From Siderastrea siderea (taxonomy: Eukaryota > Cnidaria > Anthozoa > Scleractinia > Rhizangiidae): a stretch of DNA of 64,000 nucleotides. Position 1 is the stretch's first letter, and each line of letters starts with the position of its first letter. A program made the translations under genes and the position numbers. The stretch is taken from positions 47,270,033-47,334,032 of the forward strand of contig OZ034967.1 in NCBI GenBank assembly GCA_964030785.1, in the 5' to 3' direction. Under the pieces are notes generated by a model, which had not been told where the DNA came from, searched no databases, and was given only the letters and a program-made list of their open reading frames with translations. Positions 1 to 12,285 of this stretch are shown here, piece after piece.

Positions 1-57
1 TTCGACTTGACTAACTGACTTCAAACATTCCCACTCGTGCACATTTACTTGTCAGTC

Positions 58-730
58 ATGGAGCAAAGGTAAGCACAATTGTATCGTCTTACTCAATTTT
101 TCCCGAAAACGACTCACTGAGTGTTTCGACTCACTTCTTTGAAATCACTTCAACAGAAAGAGAGCTGGTCCAAGCGATGACGAAGACAGACAGGAAGTGG
201 ATCCGAAACGCGGAAAGAAACTTTTGGTAGGTTCTGCCTTAAACCAAAAGTTATGTAACAGTTTGTCCGTTGGATTGCACATTACTTTGATTTTTTGGAA
301 GAAAAGGGCCTAAGTGGTTTCTCGTACGGTGTGGATCATGAAATAAACCAAGTTTCATTTTGTTTCTCAGGTCCACATGTTGCGCAGCGTATATGGAAAG
401 ATCGTAATCTTTCCAAAGAAGGAGAACACCTTTAGAAGATGGCAAGATGGCAAAACCTTTGAAGAAATTGCCAGATTGGCAGGCGTTGCAGTGGCAACTT
501 CTCAAATATATGTCATTGACATGATCGCCAGTGGTTCGGGGAAGCCTCATCACAGAAGACTTGCTAGAGAACTCGAGATCCAGCATGACTCATTTGCAGA
601 CGTCCATGAAATGCTCTGTAGGGGCAGCATATCTTTGAGAGAAATAAAAGATTCATGTAATAAAGCCAAGCTTTCATACAATCAGATAAGAGCAATCATT
701 GCCCTTCTCATGAACGGGTATGAACTGTGA
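58..730 (+). CDS. Small helix-turn-helix protein (HTH_40-like), three exons
   Basis: Three exons join in frame: 58-68, 157-226 and 371-730, with GT/AG borders, giving about 146 aa from an ATG at 58. The first 40 residues are charged and rich in K, R, D and E. The rest resembles the HTH_40 domain found at the C-terminus of some RecQ/UvrD-type helicases: a TFEEIARLAGVAVAT helix-turn-helix followed by a second helical bundle ending LSYNQIRAIIALL. No helicase core is attached, so it is either a stand-alone DNA-binding protein or a fragment of a larger gene. An AATAAA at 828-833 lies about 100 nt after the stop. RecQ-like pieces occur at 14.2-15.9 kb, but on the other strand and separated by transposons. 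The domain call is by pattern only. Confidence 0.55.
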
Positions 731-2488
731 CTATCTTGACAAATGTGAGTTGACAAGGTTTGAATAATATTCCAGTTTACTTTGGAAATGCTTTTTTAAC
801 ACTTGAACTGCAGAAGTAATTCAGTGTAATAAACGCTAATTTTATTGGACATGTTTCTCTTGCGGCTTCGTTTGTTCTTCACCTTTTGCTAGTGTCGCGT
901 TTCTCCGCATTGATTTTAGAGCAAAACAAGCTACCCCCAGATGAAACCCAACTATAGAAATAAAAGAAAGCTGTGAAAAACCTGGTAACAATAGGACTTC
1001 CTTAAGCGCAGAAATGAAAGAAAAGACTGAATTTGTAAGGGCGCAAAGTACAAAGGGGATACTGGAAAAGGGATAAGAGGTTGGCCAATGAACTTTTTCG
1101 GTTGCAGACAAAACAGGTTGGTTTGTGAAATACTGAATAATATTTTGAGGTAGTTATGACCGAAATATTTCATTCAATACAAAGAAAAGATGCGCGCCTT
1201 CGTGCTAAAATCAGGAAGTATTCATCTCGCTCAACCTTAATTCTAATAGAAGTAACTTGGAATTTAAGGGACAGGAATTTTGCTTACAGTTTCTTTTTAA
1301 AAGATGGGAAAAAATTGATAAGCCAAACACCTGAGTAAGACTAATAGTTCCCCACTTGAAAATCCCTTTTTCAACTTTCTGGGAGAGTAATTGCAATTGC
1401 AAGCAATCCTTCAGTATGGTGTTTTCCATGTCCATTGTTTTGAATTAGGTTCATACTGGGTCCACACTGGAGATAAAAATCGTTGTGACAATATTGATCA
1501 TGCACAAAATGTAGCGATTAACCATTTTTATTAAGAACTTTATGAAGTGTTCATTTCATGTGTATTTTTTACATACACATATAAAATTAATGCCAACATG
1601 TTGTCAGAACTTGTAATGATCAGTAACATATCTTATTTTCAACTGATCTGTTTTTTCTAGACCAATCCAAAATGAGCATAATTTTTTTTAGGCAGTGGGA
1701 CTGGGGGAGTAGCTCCAATGTGAAAGGGGCAATTGCTTGTCAAGCATTTGAACTTTCCCCTATCCAAGACCAAACCGGACGTATGGTATAGCTATATTTG
1801 ATCCCTAAAAGATAAGAGCCTATAACTGCACAAATTAGAGCTTATGGCTAAGCAGAACTTAACCATAGACAAAGTATTGTCTGTAAGTTTTTTGTAATGC
1901 AACCCCAACTGAGACCTTGATGCATCAACACAGTCAAATTCAGTGTACACCGCTAACAGATTTGACAAGCATGCCTACTTTTACTAAGAAGTTTTCCCCC
2001 TTCTCTCACTTTCTGTGCCTTGTTCCTGAGGGAATCAGTGGGGGATTTAGGGGAGGGACCGGGGGGGCCCGGGCCCTCACCTTAGTTTTAGGCCAAATAG
2101 AGGCCTGAGGGCCGAGAAAAATTATTTTCGAGAGCCCCCCCCCCCCCCCTCCCCAACTGGGAATATACAAATAGCCATAGCAATAACTATATAATTAGGA
2201 ATAGACACACACAAAACTTGATCATGACCATTTTAGCAAACAAGCGGAAACTGAAAGTTCTAAGCCATGAAACAAAACTAGACCACCTACATGTACATAC
2301 ATGTACAGTTCAGGATATTTTGAGACACCAACCACATTGCCAGGGACATGATTGTCAAGTCATGCATTTGAAAGGTGTTTTCGTTTGAGAATTACACTAT
2401 TGCTGATGGATGACAGACGAAAGATAAAGCTACTTTAAGTAAATGTGTGTACATACAAGTACATAACACTTTTTGAATGTACACTCCT
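731..2488. other. Non-coding stretch, no supported gene
   Basis: After the 3' end of the first gene I see only short open frames without family resemblance, a C-rich tract near 2136-2150 and AT-rich sequence. Nothing else here can be supported. Confidence 0.5.
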
Positions 2489-2608
2489 GGGGTCAATTCA
2501 ATAAAACATTTACAAGTGTATTTTACAATTGTAGCTTTTGTTTTTGACCTCTAAAACAATAGCTACACTTGTAAATTACACATGTACATGTTTTATTGAA
2601 TTGACCCC
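2489..2608. repeat. Foldback MITE-like element, about 120 bp
   Basis: The segment starts GGGGTCAATTCAATAAAACA and ends with its reverse complement (TTTTATTGAATTGACCCC). The arms run inward for about 45-50 nt with few mismatches, so it can fold on itself almost completely. It has no coding capacity. This is the shape of a foldback MITE. The parent family is unknown and I see no convincing target duplication. Confidence 0.6.
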
Positions 2609-3265
2609 TGATTGATGACACATTCGTCCCAGTAATTTGTGCCACTAGCAAAAATACAGTTGAATATACAGTTGAATCTAGATAAGTCTAACCGCCAATA
2701 ACTTGAACCTCCGACTAACTTGGACGTTTTACGCTCCCCCACCCTCACAGGTCATTTTCTAAATTTTTTCCCTCAATAAATCAACTCCCAATATATCAAA
2801 CCTTTTTCCATTTCCTTGAAGGTTCAAGTTATCGGGATTCAACTGTACTGGGATGTACCAAAAAATAAACTGTGATGCAAATGGTTCCTGTTTGTTTTTT
2901 TTTTTTGTTTTTTTGTTTTTTTTTATTGATTGCTCACACATTTACAAACATTACATTAACAGTGTTATTATTACACTACTTACAGATATTTTATGAACAA
3001 TACATTACGAACAATACATTACGAACTACAGTTACAATACAATGTAAGTTAACCTTATTAGAAATAAAAGAAAAAAAAACTTACAAACACTAGCCTATCT
3101 TATACCCTATAGAAAATAGTCCCCGTAGCATTTAAACAAATATTTTTTAGGAGAGTAATATTGTATAATTAAGGAGATCGGAAGAAAAAAATTACTACTA
3201 ACAGGGTCAAACCAGGACTGAAAAGTTAAATTTGATTCAGTTTTTTTTTTTTTTTATATAAATTT

Positions 3266-4372
3266 TTAATTTGAAAGGTGGCCGAGGAGAGGTTTCCATT
3301 TCTCTGATGAAGAATTAGGATCATTTTTTTCAATTTCATAGCTTTTGTTCATAAGATGCAAGAAGTGCGAAAGATTAGGGATTTCGTTTTTTAATTTACA
3401 GACCCAGATACAATATCTGCTCATCAGACAAGAGAAATTAATTTGCAACTTTGCATTTGAGGTGTCTGGCTTTAGGCCGAGAGCAATGGTCATGTCTAAT
3501 TTATTCCCTTTCTGCGTACATAGGGATGTCTGAAGCCATTTAAAAAAGCTTTCCCAAAAACGAGTGGTCTGGTTGCAATGCCAAAAAAGGTGGAGCAAAG
3601 TTTCTGTTTCCTTTTCGCAAAAGGAGCAGCGGTCACTGTCTTTGACGTTAATTTTATACAAAAAGGAGTTTGTAGGTAGACGTCGATGAAGAAATTTAAA
3701 TTGGAATATTATTAGTTTGGTACTTTTTGTGCAAATCTTTGTAGATTGAAAAGCTCTTTTCCAGTCAAATTCACCTTTTTCCAAGTCGCAATCTTCGTGC
3801 CATTTCGCCTGAGAAGTTTCCGGTGCTTCGCTTTTAGTTGCAACTAGAATTTTGTACGTTAAGTTGCTGGGTTTTTTTGCCTTGAGGAAAATTTTAATGA
3901 ATGGTTCAATCTCATCTTTTTCGGGGCTATCTATGTTTTCTTTGAAACGTTTTCTTAGATTCTTCAGCGTGGCAATAATCCCCCCGAATGCTAAAGGGCA
4001 GGCTTTGAATCCGTATTTGTTCTGAAATTCTTCATAGGAGAGAGGTTTGTTTGCGTCTTTCATGAGAGACCTAATGGTCGATATTCCATTTGCAAGCCAT
4101 TCTCGAAAATAGATGGGTTTGCTGTCTATTCTGATAAGAGAATTATTCCAGAGAGGCTGTGATTGATAATGTTGTAAGGAGGAGATATTGTCAGTGTAAT
4201 TAACCTCGGACCAGATCATCAGAATTTCATTAATGAAGATATTGGTAGATGAGAAGTGATGCTTGATATCTGTTTTGTTTAAATTTCCAAGAAAAACAGC
4301 TTCTCCGCCATATCTTCCAAGTTCTCGTTCAAAGAAAAGTTTCCATTTTCCTAAGTTTGTTTTGTCAAGATA
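3266..4372 (-). pseudogene. LINE ORF2 C-terminal tail with zf-RVT motif
   Basis: Downstream of the internal deletion the frame reads from about 4372 (LGKWKLFFERELG) to the stop at 3266. It contains the C-terminal region seen in L1/Tx1 ORF2 proteins, including CSFCEKETETLLHLFWHC, a CxxC-H-C (zf-RVT-like) finger, and a short helical tail. It aligns by eye with the tail of copy 2 (30600 and 55020-55261). The reverse transcriptase catalytic core is absent, so this is a remnant. Confidence 0.7.
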
Positions 4373-4845
4373 TTTTTTAATCCCCCTTTCTTATCTTTTG
4401 AAACATCCATAACTAAATTAAAATCTCCTCCTATAATGATCTCGTCGCATTGGAAATCTTGTAAATAAATGGCTATATCTCTGAAAAAATCAGGTTTATC
4501 TTCATTTGGCGCATATAGATTGCAAAGAGTGATGTTCTTACCGTTTGTACAAATGTCGCAGATGATGAAACGACCATTAGGATCTGAGCGTGTTTTGGTG
4601 ATTTGCAGATGGAAATTGTTATTAAACAGGATGCATGTGCCTGCCTTGTTGCTAGCACAACAACTAAACAGGGCTTTGTATCCCCATTCGGCTGTCCACA
4701 AATGAATATTTTTTTCTGTGCAATGCACTTCTTGCAGCATGTATATGGAAAACTTTTTCTTCCTTAGCCAGTTAAAAATTTCTTTCCGTTTAGAAACCTC
4801 TCCGAGACCCCTTACATTTAGAGAACTAAATTTTAAATCACCCAT
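4351..4845 (-). pseudogene. LINE ORF2 N-terminal APE-type endonuclease fragment
   Basis: The ORF starts MGDLKFSSLNVRGLGE and carries the apurinic endonuclease-like landmarks: N near the start, LQEVHCTEKN (catalytic E), LYAPNEDKPDFF and IIGGDFNLVMD (GDFN). This domain nicks target DNA for target-primed reverse transcription. The frame stops at about residue 164, just after KDKKGG, where the sequence jumps without spacing into the ORF2 tail in another frame. The end of the endonuclease and the whole reverse transcriptase are missing, so this copy cannot act alone. Confidence 0.75.
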
Positions 4846-5292
4846 TCAACATAGATTTCATGGGGTATATGCAGTCCGTTTCAGAAATGTTTGACCCATT
4901 CATGAGACCTCTATTATAAATTAGTTTACACTTTTGTATGCCATGAGACTTGTGAAAAATAAGTATCATTCTATTTGCACAATAGGCCAGTAAATCAAAC
5001 GAACAACAAAAGTTTACATAAACACACACAAACGAAGCGGCTCTTGCAATCGCCCTCGAAATTTTGGATTCAAAACCAAAAGTTAGATTAATTCGGGAGT
5101 AAATTGCCTAGAGCTTAATAAAACTTAGCTATTAGGATGCGCTGTGTCGATGTTTACTACCTCAAAGCGATCTACCGTCCGCATAAGCCGTTTTTCGGGC
5201 TTATTCTTAGAGGAAAACAAACAGCAGTAATGAATATATATTCTTAAATATACATATACGTTTTCCTATTTCGGGTCGATAACAAAATGTTA

Positions 5293-6222
5293 TTACGAGA
5301 TTTCTAGAGTTTTTCCATCTGGCCAGAGCTTACCTCTAATGAACAATTTGTCTGGCTGGGCCTTGCTGAAGGCTGCGGGAATCTTATTTTTTTTCGCTTT
5401 CATCAGTGTCGGCATTTGTCGTTTCCTTCTCTGGACGATTTCGTACGGCAGGTCCTGATACATCTTGTAGTTGCTGTCTTTTAGACGTCTTCCCAGGGAA
5501 AGGATCTGCTCGCAATCCTTGTATCTTAGAAATCTGGCGAGAATAGGTCTTGGCTCGCCCTCCTTCTTTTTTCCTAACCGATGCACCCGCTGAATTTCTA
5601 CGATGCTTGCGTTCAAAAAGCCCAGCTCAGTTTCTAAGAACGAACGGAGGACTTGCTCGGTGTCTTCCCTGTCGCTGCCGTCTTCAAATTCGAGGATGTT
5701 TTCAAACTTTATGTTCTCCCGTCGCGAGTACGCTTCTAGATAAAGGCGTTTTGTTTCCAAGTCGGCCACTTTTTTATTAAGCGCCTGATTTTCTTTTTCG
5801 AGGTTAGTAAGCTTCAGGTTGATGTTTTCATTGTGCTTGTTGATGCTTTCAAGTTTAGAGCTGTGTTTCCCTTCAGCGAAGTTCAAGCTTTCTTTCAAGT
5901 CGTTGATGTCTTTGGTGGCGCTGGCTTGAAAACTTTCCAGAGTCTCAGTTCTCGTTTCTAATTTTAGAAGGTTAGCTTGAATATTGTTGACAGACTGCTC
6001 GATAGCATCTAGTTTCCCAAGCTTTTCGAGAATTTGTTGGAGTGTCTCCTGCATTTTATCAGCTTCACTCATGATGCACGGACCCGTTAATGGCGGCTCT
6101 TCTTCGTCGTCCACGTGGAGTTGCTCGGTGTTATTTTGCGTGTTCCGAGGTTTTTTTTGTTCTGGCGACTCGTTCGTAGAGGAGTTAGACGACCTATTTT
6201 TTCTCTTTGTCAACGTTTCCAT
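5293..6222 (-). CDS. LINE ORF1 protein (coiled coil, RRM-like, C-terminal domain)
   Basis: This 309-aa ORF has the layout of L1-type ORF1 (Transposase_22-like) RNA chaperones. A basic, S/N-rich head is followed by a long heptad-like coiled coil (about residues 55-160), then a core with YSRRENIKFENI, VEIQRVHRLGK and RPILARFLRYKD, then a C-terminal segment ending in FIRGKLWPDGK. It should trimerise and coat the LINE RNA. The ORF looks intact. A paralogue from the second LINE lies at 28054-28989 and shares all these motifs. Confidence is high in the family and lower in the exact clade. Confidence 0.8.
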   Translation of the reverse strand: METLTKRKNRSSNSSTNESPEQKKPRNTQNNTEQLHVDDEEEPPLTGPCIMSEADKMQETLQQILEKLGKLDAIEQSVNNIQANLLKLETRTETLESFQASATKDINDLKESLNFAEGKHSSKLESINKHNENINLKLTNLEKENQALNKKVADLETKRLYLEAYSRRENIKFENILEFEDGSDREDTEQVLRSFLETELGFLNASIVEIQRVHRLGKKKEGEPRPILARFLRYKDCEQILSLGRRLKDSNYKMYQDLPYEIVQRRKRQMPTLMKAKKNKIPAAFSKAQPDKLFIRGKLWPDGKTLEIS

Positions 6223-6300
6223 GGGATTCGGCCATTAAATATTGAAAAATTTTGACGGCCTTGGCGGACGATTTGCCCACGCTGCTTACTCCTTCGAGGC

Positions 6301-7003
6301 GCGCAGAGATTTGGTTTACAAGTCTCCTACTCTTTCCCAAGATGCTTTAACACAGTTGTTTTATCTACATCTAGGTCAAAAATCAATAAATCAAAAATGT
6401 GTTAAAAAAATCAATGTCAAATTAATACAACAGTAAGAAAATCACGAGAGATTAAGTCAAACTAAAATTCTGCTTCTTTATTTCTCCTTGAGGGTCTGAA
6501 TGGGGTTTACCGACTAGTGACAAAGGGCCAAAAATATAGCTGACAACAAACAAATTAGTGGACCCTCCACTTCATACCCGACTAATGACAAAGGACAGAA
6601 AGTATAACTGACAACCGACAAAGTAATGACATTTTAACTGCCAGCCAACATGTGGACCCCCCACTCAGACCATCATCCACAGATGCACATATGTAGATGG
6701 GGTATACATGTATCTAATAATTATTGTTCATTGTATTTCGTCTGCAAAGAAACAAAGTCAGCGTGCAAAGAAGTTAGTGACCGCTAGGCCAGGGCTAGTG
6801 GATTCTATCCTTCACTTGCCCGACAGGCAAGAGAAAGTTTTTGGAGGAAATTTTTGATTATATAATGTGCTTCTGAAAAAAGTTTTCAAGCTAGTGAAAA
6901 TGACTTTTGTGCCAATACATCCTAGCTACAGCTTGCCCGATGCAAAGCTGGAAATTGATATTCTTTGCAGGCTGCTGAAAGTTAAGTCCATTTCAACACA
7001 GTC
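6301..7003. other. Non-coding stretch
   Basis: AT-rich sequence between the LINE and the next gene remnant. Two short imperfect repeats of a phrase containing GACAAAG and GACCCCCCACT/GACCCTCCACT occur at 6515-6665. No gene is supported. Confidence 0.4.
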
Positions 7004-7612
7004 TTACATTTTACTACTTTTTAAATATAAAAAAACCTTTGTAAGTTTGGCAATGGTCGGGGGTTGTTGCCAGTTGTCCACCATCATTGAATCCAACCAC
7101 TGAGCCAGGAGATGGACATTGCCTGGATTACTGTATGTTACAATGGCCCCCTCATTTCCATGGCTATGTGAATCAACAATCATTCCAGAACTGTCAGAGT
7201 TCACTAGTAATAGCATTGCACGGCCATGGGTCATAATGACACTGCAGGAGTTTGGCGTGTTGTTATGAGCTTCTTGAATAAAGACATTTGACAACTGCTG
7301 AATTGGGTTTCTCCCGAAAATGTCAATCTCCTGCCCCACTCTCTGTATCCCACATTCAATGTCTGCCAAGGAAACTGCTTCTTCAACTTCCAAATCTACT
7401 GCTTAATTAGCAAACAGGTCATCGTGGATTTGATTACCTTTGATCATTGCCTCTATGAACAATTTTCTCCATGACTTTGTAGAGAGCCACCTCTTGGCCA
7501 AAGCAAACGTCCTCCTGTCCATACCTTTCCCATTGTCTTCACACCAGAGATCCAACACTTCTATTTTTCTCTCTAATAATATAATTATGTAATATCTATA
7601 TTGGATGGCCAC
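7004..7612 (-). pseudogene. Remnant of an unrecognised spliced protein
   Basis: Reading on the minus strand, an ORF of about 69 aa (7612-7403, with RRTFALAKRWLSTKSW) runs into a TAA and continues in the same frame as 7393-7004 (VEEAVSLADIECGIQRV, then IMTHGRAMLLLVNSDSSG and DSHSHGNEGAIV). The D-x-H-x-H-G segment resembles a fold seen next to mobile-element proteins, but I cannot name it. Its first part (ERKIEVLDLWCED) is nearly the same as one at about 7930-7890 (ERRIEVLDLWCED), so part of the neighbouring remnant has been duplicated. Probably non-functional. Confidence 0.4.
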
Positions 7613-7799
7613 TTCAGTTTCACAGCAGCTATCAATGTGGACCCTGTTGAAATGACGGGGGTGTGTCCAAATATCTTTATTTGCCTAATTCTTAAATCCT
7701 GAAAATGTGTCAAGCCACAAAATGCATGTTCTGCTTCTTGGAGCAATTGCAATAGCATAATAATTATTGAACCTGAGGTGCAATGTACATTGTACTCAC

Positions 7800-10700
7800 C
7801 AGAAAATAAGTAAATATGGAAGTTTGGAAACACTTTCTCCATCCAAGAAAAACCAATATCTAGAGCACTTTGGGTAAACCAAGCATCCTGCTTGGTGTCT
7901 TCACACCAGAGATCCAACACTTCTATTCTTCTCTCACCGACAGCAACTTGTGCAATCACATAAACCATGAAGTGAAATGCTACGCTTTCCATGCCAGTCA
8001 TGTTACACTTCTCGGGAACGCATACGCAGCTCTAATTTCATCTTGTAATCTATAATTACTACAGCCTCCCCAGGTTGCAGGTTCTTCAAAACAAACCTGT
8101 TATGATGATAAAAAATAATACCTTAAGCCACATACCTGTAGAACATTTCAAATATTTTAGTTAAGTGTAGGCTTCCGAGAATGCAGAACACTGCAACTCC
8201 ATCCTTATCCCCAGAGCCCACAATCCTCCTGGTCTGTACCAGGGATGAAGACCTCTGGGCCAGCTCCATCATAATTTGGGATTCATGGACTCACTGTCAA
8301 ATTTCACATTATCTGATTGGTTGAAAATTTGAAAAGTGTACTCTGTGCATGCTCACAAATCAGGTCTGGCCAGAGATCTTGATCCCTGGCGCTGACCATA
8401 AGAATTGTGGGCTCTGAAAATGAGAATGCTGCAACCCATGCTGTGACGTATCTGTGTGTAAAATAACATTCACGCAGTGATCCCCTATCATTTCCAATTC
8501 GAAGTAATGTATTTACCACAAGACTTGAAACTATCATAATGAAAATGGAAGTGGAAATGTACATCTACATGTATTGGTTAAGGATTCATACATGCACATG
8601 TACCAGCTACAGCTGTAGCAAAATAAGACTTGCTCTCAAGTTAAACAACAACAATGGAATCTCTGAATAGCTTTGGCAAATTAGCAATGCCCAAGAAATG
8701 ACTGCAGTAACTGTACAAGTGGAACATCATGCAGCCATCTGATATAATTAAGACTTAAATTGAGTACATTTTTGTAGTCTAGTACTTTTGATAAATTTCT
8801 CTTTCAAAAGTGTCAAAATGTTTATTTTCACCTGTAATAGTCGCCTTGGTGTTTTGTCCTTAGAATGTGACCAATGTAATCCCAGAAAGTTGCAGTGCAA
8901 GTCTGGAGCTGCTCTGAAAAGCTGTCCCGTTTCTCTCGTGAGGTGGTCAAAATTGCAGTGGACAGCAGAGAATGGATGTTGTGGAATGAACAAAATTCTT
9001 GGGACAGGGAATTCTGGCTTTCTGAACATTCACTGAATGCATGGTTTAAGCACAGTTCTAGGCAGCTGGATTGCGTCTTTGCCTTGATTAAAAAAAATGA
9101 CAAAACAAAATGTCAATAATATAATTACAGATACTGTAGAATACTTTTTAACTAAGATAAGCATTGTAAATTTAGTCACTTACATGTACTTCCCAGTCAC
9201 AAACAACCACAAAAAAGATGCCATTTAACACCACTGAGAATTTTATGCCAAAAGAATTCACTGATCGAAACATACATTGTGGTTCACAATTTTTCTTGTT
9301 TGAGTTTTTTCCCTCTTATTTTATACATTAAAATTACCCAATTACATACCTCATGTGGAAATTTGTCTTCAGCTAACGTTGAAGAACATCAATTGTTTTG
9401 GCAATCCCACTAAGCTCTTGGGCTCTTCTCTCTTGCTGACAATCAGCTCTCACCTTCTGAAGATCCTTCAAAGTTGCAAAATTTGTATACCCATAATCTT
9501 CGCACAAATTACACAAACCAGCAAGCATGGTATCAGTGCGAAAGTTCTTGGGGATGTGGCCATATATGTAGCTATGTTTCACACCTCCTGGAAACTCCAA
9601 AAGGTACTGCTGTATGACCTCTTTAATAGAGCTCTGCCAGTAGCGCACTGGGCATTCCTCACCATCGACTACAACACCTCTGCAGGAGGACGGTCATGAT
9701 ATGTCATCACGTAAAAGGAAATCGGCCAGTTGATCCAAGGTGTCCTGTGAAACGCTCTGGCGAGTGAATTTCATAGATGGAGGTGGTACTCCTCCTCTGC
9801 CAAACAAGATGCAGTGAACTCATGCAGCAGTAACTGTACTCTTTGAGCACTTGAACATTTCAGTAAGGATGGTTTGTGGATAGTATGTTGCAACTATTGA
9901 TAGAAGTCTCCTCCTCTCAGCTGAATAGGTGGTAAGCCGACCCATGCTTTGAGCTGCATCAGTTCGTGTTCTAAAACCTTGAGGTGTTTTGCCCTGAAAT
10001 GCAATGTGGCTGGTTGACATTGTCCCAGAGATCTTGATAGGCTGTTTTAGTTTTTGTGCTTTTCTCCGAATAAGGCTATTTGTCTCTTTTTTCTTGCACT
10101 CTTGGTAGTCCCTCAGAAGTGAAGAAAGAAACTTCTCAGTTGCCTTACAGTCATGCTTTTTTGTCACACTACCAAAGGTGCTGGACCATTTTTTTGATGA
10201 CAGTAGGTCATCAACAAGATCATTAAGTGCCACAGAATCACCATGAACGTACATGCCCAGCAAATCGTAAACTTTGTCAATGATTTCAGTCCTAAGTTCA
10301 CTTCTCTTGCGACTCTCGTAGCATTGATATGGACGAGCTGGTGGCAAAGGGCCAACCTGAATGGCCTGGTCAGACACAGGATTAGGTAAAGCAGTATTTG
10401 AGGATTGAGCAATAGATAATGGTAAGGCAGTACTTGAACTATCACTGTGCTGCTTAGTTTGTTGATGCATCTTGTAACTCGTATGACAACAAAGATTCAT
10501 CTGGGATTTCATCATCAATCACAGAAAGTTCAACACCAAGTTCTTCTTTATTCAGTCTTTCCTGCAACCCAGCAGAAACTGTTTTCTGGTATAACAACAC
10601 AAAAACAAAAATTAGGAACCTGTCTGAGCAATGAATTTTTATTGAAGATTTAAAATTTTGTTCTAGTCGCGAAGCTAACTTTGTGCAGTCAAAGTTCAGG

Positions 10701-10977
10701 GACAAAGTAGGGTGACATGTATAAACTTGTGTAACAGCTAACATGTACATTGCTGACAGCAGACGTTTTATCTCACCTCTAACTTATCGCACTTGTCTTC
10801 CAGCTGGATGCAATTTCGGCAAGATGTGCATCTCTTTCTCTTTCTGCCTTTGTGGCGACCATCGTTATCCACCTCACAGTACTTTATCTCAGGTGTTGTG
10901 GCGATCCTCAATTCGGATACCTCTGAGTGCCCCCAGTGGCTGTGCCGCGGACAGGAACACGAAGCGTTTGGAGGCAT
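7800..10977 (-). pseudogene. Decayed multi-exon gene of a multicopy, transposase-like family
   Basis: Minus-strand pieces line up as one protein. They are 10977-10790 (C-rich start, CTSCRNC, donor GTGAG), 10585-9820, 9819-9373 (GGVKHSYIYGHIPKNFRTD, LAGLCNLCEDYGY), about 9103-8832 (IGHILRTKHQGDYYR, donor after TACAG) and 8096-7800 (EAVVIIDYKMKLEL, IEVLDLWCED). The last two exons join in phase. The frame has a shift near 10455, TGA codons near 9820 and 9697, a TAA near 8000 and another shift just after. The acidic VVIIDY segment suggests a DDE-type domain, which is an inference. I do not know the family name. The gene is broken. Confidence 0.5.
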
Positions 10978-11017
10978 TCCTCGACTTAAAAACGTAAATA
11001 TCCTTCATTTCAGTTGC

Positions 11018-12285
11018 CTACTTCTTGCATGGATCATTACTTAATTTTTTACATGAGTAACTCATTTGAACTTTATGATAAGCAAATTGCAGTAACAGTT
11101 GGCTAAACACCAATTCAAAACATTTATCAGTTTCAGACATCCGTACATGCCCGCAATGCACAGGCCGTTTATTTTTTAAGTCTCCGAGTGCTTCGCGTTC
11201 TGCCGGAGGGAGATCATTTCTTGGCTTTGTAATGTGTACTTCTGCAAGTTGGCATTTAACCCTTTCTAGATAGCTCTCTAAAGCAACTGATTGTTGCACT
11301 GGTGGTTTGCAGTTTGATTTTATGTGGAAAGGTTGTGGTTCTTTATCTTGCCCATGAAATATGTACGGTAGGCGCATTCGCCTTGCAAACTGATTGAGGT
11401 CTTGCAAGAGTTGGCGTCTAATAAGATTATCATTTGTAATGGGAGTAGGAATAAATTTGAGGCTAAGGCTAATTTGGTCGTTTGTCAGTTCTTTGTTAGA
11501 GGGGTTTTTGATATGTTTTATTATTTGCCTCTAGGGTCTCGTCTGTGCATTCTATGCGCTTGAGATTTTTGCGTTCTTTTCGTTTTCTGTTTGCTATATT
11601 CGGCTTATTATTGATCCCTTGAGCCTTGTTAATATTCCGAGTTCAGTTAACAGACATGTATACTGTTCAACGTCTTCATAAAAAGACTCCTGGTCAAGAC
11701 TCCTGGTCAGTTAACAGCAATTCGTTGAACTTAACGAATTTCTCCTGGATGTTCTTGGCTAACTCAATTACAGATTCTTTTGTTACATTGATTTTACTGG
11801 TCGCCGAGTGTGCTAGTTCTTTTGACTGAAAGTTATTCACAGCAGTGCCTTGGACCCCTCTTTTTCGTGCCCACAGGAGCTAAAGATCATTTTTGCTGGT
11901 AGTGAAATCTAGTAAGAGCTCCTACGATTCCTTGCTCTGCTTGACTGCGGATATGCTTAATGTCAGATTTAAAGTCCTTGTCCACTTTAATTTGAGCATG
12001 CGCCCTGTACTGTAGGGACTTAGGGCAGGTTCCTCTGTCAGAATGTCTTTTGAGGGACTTAATTGCCTGCTCACTCTGTTCGATCAGATCCTCTGGTTCG
12101 AGCGTTTCGCTACAGCGGCGCTTTCTTGACTTGTTTCCTTGGCTCTGGTCATCTTGGCGGGTCCAGTCTTCCCGGCGGTTGAGGCTCTGATTCTTTCCAC
12201 TGCCACTGGGTCGCGCTTTGTCTCGGCTGGAGCTGATATTTGTCCTTGTTTTCCCACTAGGGACCAGCTTCAAGAACATGTGCAT
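11018..12285 (-). mobile_element. Penelope-like retroelement fragment (5' part)
   Basis: Two minus-strand pieces resemble the N-terminal part of Penelope-like element proteins. 12285-11887 is a basic ORF ending in RSQAEQGIVGALTRFHYQQ. 11407-11018 (FARRMRLPYIFHGQDKEPQ, then KPRNDLPPAEREALGDLKN) leads into where the reverse transcriptase should start. A decayed linker lies between them (11620-11408). The reverse transcriptase and GIY-YIG domains are absent, so the copy is truncated. Confidence is moderate and based on remembered family pattern. Confidence 0.55.

Larger units (their letters stand above)
2888..6300 (-). mobile_element. L1/Tx1-like LINE, copy 1, internally deleted
   Basis: A two-ORF non-LTR retrotransposon lies on the minus strand. 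ORF1 (6222-5293) is followed by an ORF2 N-terminal endonuclease (4845-4351) and then directly by the ORF2 C-terminal tail with a zinc-finger motif (to 3266). The reverse transcriptase core is missing. The 3' UTR runs to an A-rich tail, seen as T-rich runs at 3241-3256 and 2888-2925. The exact 5' end is not determined; copy 2 has about 78 nt of 5' UTR, which would put it near 6300. No target duplication was recognised. Confidence 0.75.
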
